DNA from: JAQUBU01 sp036677685
GTDB lineage: Bacteria > Bacillota > Syntrophomonadia > Syntrophomonadales > Syntrophomonadaceae
Reading direction: 5' to 3'
Assembly: GCA_036677685.1 (NCBI GenBank)
Contig: JAVBWA010000046.1
Span: 1 to 12,951, forward strand
DNA length: 12,951 nt
Below, in pieces: positions 5,884 through 12,951 of this stretch. The translations under genes were made by a program, and so were the position numbers. A model generated the notes under the pieces. That model made no database searches. It was not told the origin of the DNA and was given only the letters and a program-made list of their open reading frames with translations. Numbering within the stretch: position 1 is the stretch's first letter; each line of letters opens with the position of its first letter.

Positions 5884-8800
5884 ATGAAAGCTTGGGTAAA
5901 TAGATTTAAAAAATATATATTAATTGTGGCGGTGGCCATTGCTCTTCTTTTCTGCATTAATCTGACACCGGACATTAGCTCCAAAGCGCCCCAGGCGGAA
6001 AAAGGGGTATTGGATTTAAGAGGATGGGATTTTGCCCAGGATGGACCGGTGCAGCTTAATGGTGAATGGGAATTCTATTGGAACCAGCTATTGACCTGGG
6101 ATGATTTTAATGAAAATAGACTTAGAAACAAATCCAAAAGTTATCTTAATGTACCTGATGTATGGAATCATTATAGTATAAATGGCCAAAAGCCAGGTGG
6201 AATGGGATTTGGGACTTACCGGCTAAGAGTCCTGATCAATGATGGACAGGAAAAAAATTTGGGCCTTAAAATATTGACCATGTCAACATCATATAAAATG
6301 ATGCTTGATAATGAGCAAATTGCCTCCAGTGGTATAGTTGGGACCAATCCGGCTGCCGCTTCTCCCCAGTATAAAACCCAGACTAGTCGAATTTCGCCTT
6401 CTTCTCATGAATTCGAGTTAATTGTGCAGGTTGCCAATTATACCTATGCCCGGGGTGGTATATGGCGCCCCGTATTAATGGGAACGGCTCAACAGATCTT
6501 TCATATTACCGAGAACTCGGTTAGAAGGGAGATGTTTGTGCTTGGCATCCTGGTCATTATGCTGTTTTACCATTTCTCTCTGTACTGGATACAAAAGAAG
6601 AACAGATCAATGATCTATGCCATGATGGGTTTGCTGGTCATAGGGATAAGGATTCTGGTCACCGGAGAGTATTATATAACCGGCATTTTCCCTAATATAC
6701 CATTTTCATGGGTGATTTTTCTGGAGTACAACACAATTTATTGGGGGACGGTAGCCTGGCTGATGTTTCTTGCTGAGTTATATCCGGAGCAGTTTCCTGG
6801 TCGTACACCTAAGATATGCTTATATATCGCTATGCTGCTCACGCTAATTACCCTCGTGACTCCAGTATATGTCTATACCGGAATTATATTTGGGATTGAG
6901 ATTTACACTTTATCTGTTTTCATGTATTCATTGTTAAAGATAATTCAGGCGGTCAAGCACCATAAACACGGGGCTAAAACCCTGTTATTCTCTGTTCTCC
7001 TAATTTTAGCTGCCTTGATTTATGATAATATGCTGTTTTGGAATGTGATCAATGGAATGACCGGCGGCGTACTGATGCTGGCTATCGCGGTGATGATTTT
7101 GCTGCAGGCCTATGTTATTGCTGAGCGCTATTCGATAGCCTTTAATGAAGCAGAGGAATATTCGCAGAAAATGGAATATGTGAATAATTTGAAGGACACC
7201 TTTCTGGCTAATACCTCGCACGAATTACGAACACCTCTTAATGGTATAATTTCGATTACCGAATCTATAATTCATGACAAATCCCAGACAATCCCCGCGA
7301 TGATGGAGGAAAAGCTGAATCTGGTGGTGCAAATGGGACAAAGGCTATCTGTCTTAGTTAAAGATGTTCTGGATTTTTCCAGAATGAAGAATAATAAATT
7401 ACTTTTGGAAAAGAACAGCTTTGCATTGGCTCCTCTTATAGATAATGTTCTTCTTGAACTGGAATGGAAAGCGAAAAGTAAGAATATAACCATAAAAAAC
7501 GAGGTTCGAGAAGAATCACTTGCCATTACCGCCGATAAATATCGCATCATTCAGGTTCTCTATAACCTGCTGGATAACGCCGTGAAATTCACCCCTGCAG
7601 GCGGGCACATCATTGTAAGGGTACGGAAAAAGCACCAGGAAATTGCCATATCGGTTATAGACAATGGCATGGGAATTCCAGCAGATCAACTTGAAAGAGT
7701 ATTTGAACCTTTCGAACATGGTGAACCAGTAGACTATATTGATCAATATGGCGGACTAGGGCTGGGCTTGAATATATCCAAAGCCATAGCCCAGGCTCAT
7801 GGCGGAGACATTCTGGTAAGCAGCAGGGTAGGGGAAGGTTCCGAATTCACTCTGGTTTTGCCGCAAAGCAATGAGAACAACGGGAGTTTTATGGAGTCGA
7901 TGTATGATGGATTAAGCGGTCGGCAGATTGCCGGTTCAACGCCCCGGGAATTGCTTGTGACAGGAAAAGGAAAAGAATGCATTGTGGTTATTGATGATCA
8001 ATATTCCAACCTGACCGGGGTGGCAGGCATTCTTAATAATGCAGGCTATACCGTAAAAGGATTTACAGATCCGGTGGCAGGACTGGCCGAAATTCTGCTA
8101 AACCGTAAAACAGATATGGCGATTGTGGACTTAATGATGCCGCGCATTTCAGGCTATGAAATCTGCCAAAGAATTCGCGAGCAGTTCTCCCTTTTTGAAC
8201 TGCCGGTTTTGATTCTAACCGCAAAAAGCCCCGGTGATAGTACGGTTTATGGCCTCGGAGCGGGAGCCAACGATGTTCTTTACAAGCCTTTTGACCGGGA
8301 GGAACTGCTGGCTCGGGTCAAGACTTTAATACATTTGAAAACCTCCACCGAGCAGGCAATTTATAATGAAGTGGCGATGCTTCAGGCCCAGATCAACCCC
8401 CACTTCCTGCATAATGCCATGAATGCACTGGCTGCATGCTGTTATGAAGATGCCAAAAAGGCATGTAACGCTATTACCGCGCTTTCCGACTATTTACGCT
8501 ATTCATTTGATTTGGCTCCCGAAACCAAAGAGATTCCGCTTGTTCAGGAAATAGAACTGATTGAAAACTATCTGGCCGTGGAAAAATTAAGATTCGGCGA
8601 CAGGCTTCGTTTTGATATGCAGTTCCAGGAGCCGGAGCATGTGATCATACCTCCTTTTGTTATTCAGCCGTTAGTTGAAAATGCTGTACGGCACGGGATT
8701 AGCAAAAATGAAGGCGGGGGATTCATTCGAATTTATGGCGAGCGCAAGGCTGAAGAATATTGTATTGCAGTGGAAGACAATGGGCCGGGAATTACCGATG

Positions 8801-8994
8801 AGGCAATGAGCCTGCTTTTATCCGGGCAAAGATCGCCAAGAGCAGGTATCGGTTTAAGCAATGTGGGCCAAAGGCTAAAGAAAAGATATGGCAATGATTT
8901 AAAGATTGAAAGCGAATTGGGAAGGGGAACCAGAGTGTCCTTCAGTATTCGGATAGGAAAAATAAATGATAATCAGAGTAATTATGGCTCGTGA
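5884..8994 (+). CDS. Hybrid sensor kinase: 7TMR-DISM, HisKA/HATPase, receiver, LytS-type kinase
   Basis: The 1036-residue membrane sensor has domains in this order. A signal-anchor helix lies at about 11-27. An extracellular jelly-roll-like domain (about 40-205) opens GVLDLRGWDFAQDGPVQLNG. A 7TMR-DISM membrane module spans about 215-412. HisKA has the phosphate-accepting His446 in NTSHELRTPLNG. HATPase_c shows LLDNAVKFTP, IDNGMGIP and GGLGLGL. The receiver (about 700-820) has acidic Asp704/705, phospho-Asp749 in VDLMMP, Thr779 and Lys801. A second, LytS/YehU-type kinase carries His840 in QINPHFLHN, ENAVRHG, DNGPG and GIGLSN. All key residues of both kinases and the receiver are present. I start at 5884 because GGAG lies six bases upstream; the ATG at 5872 precedes that site. 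No complete response regulator gene follows, so its output partner must be encoded elsewhere. Confidence 0.95.
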   Translation: MKAWVNRFKKYILIVAVAIALLFCINLTPDISSKAPQAEKGVLDLRGWDFAQDGPVQLNGEWEFYWNQLLTWDDFNENRLRNKSKSYLNVPDVWNHYSINGQKPGGMGFGTYRLRVLINDGQEKNLGLKILTMSTSYKMMLDNEQIASSGIVGTNPAAASPQYKTQTSRISPSSHEFELIVQVANYTYARGGIWRPVLMGTAQQIFHITENSVRREMFVLGILVIMLFYHFSLYWIQKKNRSMIYAMMGLLVIGIRILVTGEYYITGIFPNIPFSWVIFLEYNTIYWGTVAWLMFLAELYPEQFPGRTPKICLYIAMLLTLITLVTPVYVYTGIIFGIEIYTLSVFMYSLLKIIQAVKHHKHGAKTLLFSVLLILAALIYDNMLFWNVINGMTGGVLMLAIAVMILLQAYVIAERYSIAFNEAEEYSQKMEYVNNLKDTFLANTSHELRTPLNGIISITESIIHDKSQTIPAMMEEKLNLVVQMGQRLSVLVKDVLDFSRMKNNKLLLEKNSFALAPLIDNVLLELEWKAKSKNITIKNEVREESLAITADKYRIIQVLYNLLDNAVKFTPAGGHIIVRVRKKHQEIAISVIDNGMGIPADQLERVFEPFEHGEPVDYIDQYGGLGLGLNISKAIAQAHGGDILVSSRVGEGSEFTLVLPQSNENNGSFMESMYDGLSGRQIAGSTPRELLVTGKGKECIVVIDDQYSNLTGVAGILNNAGYTVKGFTDPVAGLAEILLNRKTDMAIVDLMMPRISGYEICQRIREQFSLFELPVLILTAKSPGDSTVYGLGAGANDVLYKPFDREELLARVKTLIHLKTSTEQAIYNEVAMLQAQINPHFLHNAMNALAACCYEDAKKACNAITALSDYLRYSFDLAPETKEIPLVQEIELIENYLAVEKLRFGDRLRFDMQFQEPEHVIIPPFVIQPLVENAVRHGISKNEGGGFIRIYGERKAEEYCIAVEDNGPGITDEAMSLLLSGQRSPRAGIGLSNVGQRLKKRYGNDLKIESELGRGTRVSFSIRIGKINDNQSNYGS

Positions 8995-9013
8995 AAGAGT
9001 ACAAAGGAACTAG
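8966..9013 (+). pseudogene. Possible remnant of a response regulator start
   Basis: An ATG at 8966, seven bases after AGGA, overlaps the kinase 3' end by 29 bases and encodes MIIRVIMARERVQRN before a stop. LytTR-type regulators, which usually follow LytS-type kinases with such overlaps, often begin MIxRVIIADDEPLARERL. The match would need loss of the acidic DDE segment. The evidence is short and may be chance. Confidence 0.25.
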
Positions 9014-9254
9014 TACCTCAAAATAGTTATCTTTGACTCAAACTAAAGTTTTAGGCCCAGGGCGTGAAAGAAAGAGAGAAATAGAACCGGTTTTACGTTG
9101 GACGGCACATTAAGAACCACCTTCAAAGGACCAAAAAACGGCAAAAGACTAAATCCAAATCACCATGCAGGCATCAATCAAACTGGCTTTAAATTCTTCA
9201 TTTTTCTTTAGGCTGTTCCAGTAATGCACTGATAAAAACCCCATTAATAAACAT
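9014..9254. other. Intergenic stretch without a recognised gene
   Basis: Between the kinase end and the hairpin at 9255 I see no reading frame with a ribosome site and recognisable product, and no repeat matching the rest of the window. If a response regulator once followed the kinase, this is where its body would have been. Confidence 0.4.
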
Positions 9255-9276
9255 GACCCATCCATAAGGATGGGTC
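9255..9276 (-). terminator. Perfect 9-bp hairpin, possible terminator for the minus-strand DUF4405 gene
   Basis: GACCCATCC-ATAA-GGATGGGTC is a perfect 9-bp stem with a 4-base loop, 91 bases beyond the stop of the minus-strand gene. On the minus strand it is followed by ATGTTTATT and, further on, GGGGTTTTT. This is only a weak T-tract, so termination is likely but not certain. Confidence 0.45.
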
Positions 9277-9367
9277 CCTCTTGGTTTCGAATCCCTCCCT
9301 ATGCCATAGAGAAATACCAAGGGGTGCATCTTTCCCGGGAAACTGGATAGATAGTTTATATTGTTTG

Positions 9368-10381
9368 TTATATTGTGACATTTGAGCTGTATATAGCCTG
9401 ATATTCCTGCCTGGCTGCTTCCTGCTGCAAAATACCCCGGTCGCATCGCGGGCTCAGCAGGGAACAGTGTTTCTCACAGCCGGTGCAGAACAAACTGCTC
9501 AGATAATCGGCTAAAGTTGGCCCGCTATCGGTCGGCTCTGCAATGGTTTCTGCTGAGCCACTGCCGGTGCTGGCTGAATCGTCTGATATCATAGTATCCG
9601 TGCGGGGATTCTGACTGCCGTTGTTAACCGCGCCAGTCTTGCCGCTATCATTGGACGGGCTGCTAAGCGTGCTGGAAACATACGGGTTGGAGGATATACC
9701 GGCGTCCTGATTGGATTCGCCGGGGTTAGGCCCGGTCAATGCAAGGCCTGTCGGCGGCAAATCTTGGCTGGGCCGGGAACGCTTATCGTAATAGGCATAA
9801 CTGGCATCCTGCGGCTCGCGCCGGGCGATTGACTGCCTTGTATTGTTTGTGCTGCTTACTGCAAGCTGCGAGTACAGCATTCCCAGGGTTAGAATCACGG
9901 CTCCCAGATTAAGGGCTACTTTGCCCCAGGCAGGACGGCCTGGGGATCTAAACATGCGTGGTACGGTATGGACGAAAAACTTCCAGTGCAGGGCGAGATG
10001 AAGCCCAAACAACACCAGACAGCTGTAAGATATCCATTTATGTACCACCACCAGGGTGTGGCTGACCATGCCCTGGGCCGGAAAAAGTACTTCGGAGATC
10101 TGCACTCCGGTAATGATTATTGTGGATACGGCTATTAACGACAGGCTGTTTAATAAATAAAACAATTTCGATTTGTTCTTCATCCGAAGGTTAAACAGGT
10201 TTTTACCGACGTTTTTAACCCATGGCCAGTTGAGCATTATATGATAAATGAACAATACTCCAATGGCCAGTCCGGCAATTTCATGAAAAGTGAATCCAGT
10301 CTCGCGGGGAAAGATCAATACAATAAACAATGCCGTCATGACTATATCGAGCATCAGCTTGGTCAGGTTTTTTTCCTGCAT
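9368..10381 (-). CDS. DUF4405 membrane protein with Ser/Pro-rich linker and four-cysteine tail
   Basis: The 337-residue protein has two parts. Residues 1-175 hold five predicted helices with paired histidines: His33 and His47 (FHEIAG, IYHIMLNW), and His108, His114, His128 and His132 (SHTLVVVHKW, GLHLALHWKF). This is the pattern of a DUF4405/cytochrome b561-like domain able to hold two haems, by family inference. Residues 176-290 are low in hydrophobics and rich in Ser, Thr, Pro, Asn and Gly, a flexible linker. The tail has Cys299, Cys302, Cys306 and Cys313 in FCTGCEKHCSLLSPRCDRG, a CxxC-x3-C-x6-C set suited to an Fe-S cluster or metal. The start is supported by AAGGGGG nine bases upstream. 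It is transcribed alone, convergent with the kinase. A membrane electron-transfer role is plausible but unproven. Confidence 0.88.
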   Translation of the reverse strand: MQEKNLTKLMLDIVMTALFIVLIFPRETGFTFHEIAGLAIGVLFIYHIMLNWPWVKNVGKNLFNLRMKNKSKLFYLLNSLSLIAVSTIIITGVQISEVLFPAQGMVSHTLVVVHKWISYSCLVLFGLHLALHWKFFVHTVPRMFRSPGRPAWGKVALNLGAVILTLGMLYSQLAVSSTNNTRQSIARREPQDASYAYYDKRSRPSQDLPPTGLALTGPNPGESNQDAGISSNPYVSSTLSSPSNDSGKTGAVNNGSQNPRTDTMISDDSASTGSGSAETIAEPTDSGPTLADYLSSLFCTGCEKHCSLLSPRCDRGILQQEAARQEYQAIYSSNVTI

Positions 10382-10494
10382 AGGACATACCCCCTTTACG
10401 TTATGTCTGCTTTTCTTAATTACTATTCTACCCGGCGATTGTTAAGATTTTGTGAAGGAAAGCTGAATTATAGTTAACAAACGACTTTAACTCG

Positions 10495-10506
10495 TGAATT
10501 AATTCA
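10495..10506. promoter_or_regulatory. Perfect 12-bp palindrome TGAATTAATTCA
   Basis: It lies about 115 bases upstream of the minus-strand DUF4405 start and about 100 bases before the MutS-like remnant. It is the right size for a dimeric regulator site, but AT-rich palindromes of this length can occur by chance. Confidence 0.2.
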
Positions 10507-10604
10507 TGGTCAAGCTAATATCCGGATTGCCGTTGCGGCAGCAAGGTTTATAAAAAATCTTTTGCGAGCAGCCGAAACTTATCCAGAAAGATCGGTGGGA
10601 GTAA

Positions 10605-11627
10605 AAATTTACCGATGGGGTTCTGATTAGTGCTGAATTGGGAACTGGTAATAAGGGACGCAATTATACTCTTCATAAAATAACTAGCAGGAAACCGACC
10701 TGGATATCACGGTTATTGGCCCGGAAACAGGGCTGGATTCCACAGATATTGACCTCCCAAAAGTCCATTTACCGAATATATATCAGCGAGCGGGATGAAA
10801 CCGGATTTAGAGCCCTATCGAAATTGAAAGACCGGGGGGTTAACCTGGTTGCCAATGCACTTACTCAATCAACTGATCATATTCTGGAATTTTTTACTAT
10901 GTTGCGGACCGAGTTATCATTTTACGTAGCTTGTTTACGTCTGCATGATCGACTTGTTCTTAAGGGAGAGCCGGTGTCTTTTTCCCTGCCTCTGGCAGCA
11001 GGCGAACACCGCCATTCTTTTACTGGATTGTACGATGTTTGTCTATCTGTTAGCCTGGAACAAAGAACGGTGGGCAATAATATGAATGCCAATCAAAAAG
11101 ACCTCGTAATAATAACCGGCACCATCAAGGCGGCAAATCCACATTTTTATGCGGCATAGGTTTAGCGAAGTTGATGATACAGTGTGGTATGTTTGTAGGA
11201 GCGGAATCTTTTTATTCCAGTCTTTGTGATGGTCTTTTCACCCATTATAAGCGGGAAGAAGACACGGGTATGGAAAGCGCAAGTTGGACGAGGAACTAAG
11301 CCACATAAGCGATATTATAGACCATATAAGTGCAAATTCCATGATTCTGTTTAATGAGGTATTTGCTGCAACCAATGAAAGAGAAGGATCGGAGGCTGCC
11401 CGGTAGATAATTTGCACATTATTGGAAAAACGCGTTAAGGTTTTCTTTGTAACCATTTGTATGAGTTTGCCTATGGATTTTATGAACGGAAATTAGATAA
11501 TATAACATTTTTGTGGGCTGAGAGAAAAAACGATGCAGAAAGAACTTATAAGATAATCTCGGGCGAACCCATGCAAACCAGTTATGGTCAAGATTTATAT
11601 CACAGGATATTTGATAGCGCAAATTAA
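10605..11627 (+). pseudogene. Degraded MutS-like ATPase (MutS domain V family)
   Basis: Reading across frames recovers a continuous MutS-family C-terminal half. From KFTDGVLISAELG it runs through RDRGVNLVANALTQSTDHIL, EPVSFSLPLAAGEHRHSFTG and GLYDVCLSVS to the ATP site TNQGGKST. It continues with CDGLFTHYKREED, KLDEELSHISDIIDHI, the Walker B region SMILFNEVFAATNEREGSE, and FFVTHLYEFAYGFYERK, and ends TSYGQDLYHRIF. Lesions are single-base losses near 11124 (before Walker A), 11279 and 11454, and a TAG at 11404-11406 where relatives have Gln. A further TAA at 10602-10604 may replace a Leu codon. The N-terminal half expected in relatives of about 500-600 residues is not recognisable upstream. 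The translation from 10638 ends at the first frameshift. The family acts in DNA mismatch or recombination processes; this copy should be dead. Confidence 0.85.
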
Positions 11628-11666
11628 TAATGAAAGTATATAGATAAATATTGGAGGATTCGCTAA

Positions 11667-12398
11667 ATGATGGGGAATTTAATAGGATGGAGCGGGATCG
11701 AGCTTCTGGGATTAAGTCTGCTTGCTTCAATAATAGCAGCAGTAGCCGGTTTTGGGGGAAGCGTTATCCTGTTGCCAATAGTAGTGCATTTATTTGGAAT
11801 TAAAGCGGCGGTTCCCATCCTTACCGTTGCCCAGTTGCTGGGCAATGCTTCCCGGGTCTGGTTCGGCCGGGAGGCCATAGACTGGAAAGTTGTATGGTAT
11901 TTCAGCCTGGGCTGCATACCGTCAGCGATTATTGGCGCCATAATGTTTGGCTCAATGCATGCAGATTGGCTAAAAACCGGCCTCGGTATTTTTTTAATCC
12001 TGACCTTGATTTATCGTCATTCCGGTTTGAAAACCGCGAACATGCGTCCGCCTCATTTTACCATTTTGGGTGTGGTCTTTGGTTGGTTATCGGCGGTGGT
12101 GGGAACCGTAGGCCCGCTGGTAGCTCCCTTTTTCTTGGATTATGGCCTGGCAGGGTCAGCCTATATTGCCAGTGAAGCGATGACAGCTGTTATTATGCAT
12201 ATAACCAAGGGAATAGTCTATTCCAAGTTTGCCTTGCTGGATCGGGATACCTTTATTATAGGTCTGGCAATGGGGCTGGTGATGGTATTTGGATCGTTTA
12301 TCGGGAAAAGAATTATCGACCGGCTGCCCCGCATCTGGTTTACCAGAATTGTTGAAGCGGTGGTTCTAGTTACCGGCATAGGGTTTATAACGAGTTGA
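11667..12398 (+). CDS. TauE/SafE-family sulfite/anion exporter
   Basis: The 243-residue membrane protein has about seven or eight hydrophobic helices. It shows the family's internal duplication: an N-terminal half with SLLASIIAAVAGFGGSVILL and QLLGNASRVWFGREAIDW, and a C-terminal half with LGVVFGWLSAVVGTVGPLVA and EAMTAVIMHITKGIVYSKF. Gly-rich GFGGS and GTVGP motifs mark the two repeats. Members export sulfite, sulfoacetate or related organic anions, but many are uncharacterised, so the substrate is open. Length is normal for the family. The ATG at 11667 follows GGAGG (11653-11657) by nine bases; the next codon is also ATG. It begins 39 bases after the MutS-like pseudogene, and its stop codon abuts repeat copy 3. 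Confidence 0.9.
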   Translation: MMGNLIGWSGIELLGLSLLASIIAAVAGFGGSVILLPIVVHLFGIKAAVPILTVAQLLGNASRVWFGREAIDWKVVWYFSLGCIPSAIIGAIMFGSMHADWLKTGLGIFLILTLIYRHSGLKTANMRPPHFTILGVVFGWLSAVVGTVGPLVAPFFLDYGLAGSAYIASEAMTAVIMHITKGIVYSKFALLDRDTFIIGLAMGLVMVFGSFIGKRIIDRLPRIWFTRIVEAVVLVTGIGFITS

Positions 12399-12525
12399 AA
12401 ATATGTCCCCCGCTTCTCAAAGCGGTCAGGTTCTTATTAACAAATAGGCAGCGGGTTCTAATCCCCCACCTCATTGTAGCGGTGTTTGAAACTGCTACGC
12501 AGTTTCTTCCGATGCTTATAGCGGT
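12398..12525 (+). repeat. Composite palindromic repeat, copy 3
   Basis: It starts at the last base of the TauE stop codon with AAAATATGTCC and matches the head of copy 2 at 25 of 30 bases. Its hairpin CCGCTT-CTCA-AAGCGG carries a paired change relative to copy 2 (A-T to G-C). After a variable middle comes TTGTAGCGGTGT and a perfect 8-bp stem GAAACTGC-TAC-GCAGTTTC (12488-12506), which copy 1 shares at 25 of 26 bases. It may also help end transcription of the TauE gene. Confidence 0.8.
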
Positions 12526-12587
12526 TTGATGTAAATGGCATAAACTTGCGAAATTATGTGCGATTAAAAAGAATGGAGAGCATTATA

Positions 12588-12740
12588 ATGGACGGACCTG
12601 ACATTTTTGTGATTAATCTCTGTAAAGCCACGGAACAGGCGGGTTACCCCATCTGCAATATTGGGATTAGGACTGAGCAGCGTTATATGAGGCATTTTCT
12701 CCATGCGGAAGCAGGGGCATTGTCGTTGTTTTTATCCTAA
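12588..12740 (+). CDS. Possible small ORF (50 aa), unrecognised
   Basis: ATG at 12588 follows GGAG (12575-12578) by nine bases and opens 50 codons beginning MDGPDIFVINLCKATEQAGY. No domain or membrane helix is evident. An earlier in-frame TTG at 12546 has no ribosome site. The stop overlaps the stop region of the convergent YifB-type gene. It may be a genuine small protein, a truncated gene, or chance; the ribosome site is the only positive evidence. Confidence 0.3.
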   Translation: MDGPDIFVINLCKATEQAGYPICNIGIRTEQRYMRHFLHAEAGALSLFLS

Positions 12741-12951
12741 CTCCTCCAGTACTTTCTATCCAGACTCCGGTACTGCAAGGCTTCGGCCAGGTGCTGAACC
12801 TTTATACCGGCAGACTGTTCGAGGTCGGCGATGGTACGGGCGATTTTAAGTATCCGGTCATGAGCGCGGGCTGACATGCTGAGCCGGTCAAAGACACTTT
12901 TTAAAAGCCTTTCCGATTCTTCATCCAGACGACAGAATTTCTTCACATCTA
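12737..12951 (-). CDS. YifB/ComM-type Mg-chelatase-like ATPase, C-terminal end (partial)
   Basis: Only the last 71 codons or so are in the window; the gene continues past the right edge and the frame is still open there. The visible part is the C-terminal Mg-chelatase subdomain: KKFCRLDEESERLLKSVFDR, then SMSARAHDRILKIARTIADL, and a final HLAEALQYRSLDRKYWRS. The SARAxxRILKxARTIADL and LAEAxQYRSLDR motifs are diagnostic of YifB/ComM AAA+ proteins. In other bacteria ComM acts as a helicase for branch migration during natural transformation. The AAA+ core and N-terminal Lon-like domain lie outside the window, so its intactness cannot be judged. Confidence 0.92.
   Translation of the reverse strand, partial: DVKKFCRLDEESERLLKSVFDRLSMSARAHDRILKIARTIADLEQSAGIKVQHLAEALQYRSLDRKYWRS

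Noticed and set aside
9198..9446. An 82-residue minus-strand ORF
   Set aside because: It overlaps the cysteine-tail coding end of the DUF4405 gene in another frame, spans the terminator-like hairpin and shows no recognisable motif.
10638..11159. A stand-alone 173-residue gene
   Set aside because: Its last residues before the stop are out of frame relative to the MutS family. The true continuation (NQGGKST and onward) lies in the next frame, so it is a piece of a pseudogene.
12448..12480. GGGTTCTAATCCC within repeat copy 3, resembling a tRNA T-arm
   Set aside because: No matching acceptor, D-arm or anticodon arm folds around it, and the equivalent part of copy 2 lacks it. It is a chance hairpin in the repeat's variable middle.
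1..12951. CRISPR array or defence island
   Set aside because: No regularly spaced repeats with unique spacers and no Cas, restriction or toxin-antitoxin motifs were seen. The MutS-like remnant alone does not indicate a defence system.

Overview
The window looks like chromosomal DNA of a low-to-moderate GC Gram-positive anaerobe (Firmicutes, Clostridia). A Syntrophomonas- or Peptococcaceae-like lineage is my best guess, from family resemblance only. The signs are strong GGAGG ribosome sites, a YkvA/DUF1232 protein, a yjdF-type RNA leader, two DUF4405 membrane cytochrome-like proteins, a 7TMR-DISM hybrid kinase and many short palindromic repeats. No rRNA, tRNA, CRISPR array, transposase or phage gene is visible.

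Layout. The left edge (1-910) carries a fragment of a GC-rich repeat, a 37-residue one-helix membrane peptide (minus) and a DUF1232 gene (minus). A composite palindromic repeat (806-910) lies upstream of the DUF1232 gene. Next on the plus strand is a two-gene ABC exporter (1175-2941: ABC-2 permease plus ATPase). Behind it is a good sigma-A-like promoter and a structured leader that I read as a yjdF riboswitch (about 2985-3091). The yjdF gene it should control is broken: N-terminal and C-terminal pieces are joined out of frame and the middle is missing. The same transcript can continue into a small three-helix DUF4405 protein and an LctP-family lactate permease (3925-5475), ending at a clear terminator (5490-5536).

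The centre is a 1036-residue sensor protein (5884-8994). Its order is jelly-roll-like extracellular domain, 7TM receptor module, HisKA/HATPase kinase, receiver, then a second LytS-type kinase. The usual response regulator downstream is absent; only a 15-codon reading frame overlapping the kinase end resembles the start of one. A minus-strand DUF4405 protein with a Ser/Pro-rich linker and a four-cysteine tail follows (9368-10381).

The right part holds a degraded MutS-like ATPase (about 10605-11627). It has three single-base deletions and one or two nonsense changes, yet its Walker motifs are still readable across frames. After it come a TauE/SafE-family exporter (11667-12398), a third copy of the palindromic repeat, a doubtful 50-residue ORF, and the 3' end of a YifB/ComM-type Mg-chelatase-like gene running off the right edge (minus).

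The genes do not form one obvious pathway. The recurrent themes are membrane transport (ABC export, lactate, TauE anion export), membrane haem-type proteins (two DUF4405), signal sensing, and gene decay (yjdF, MutS-like, perhaps a response regulator) among dispersed palindromic repeats. I see no convincing new multi-gene system. The most unusual items are the repeat family with compensatory stem changes, the riboswitch in front of a broken gene, and the two-kinase sensor lacking a nearby regulator.
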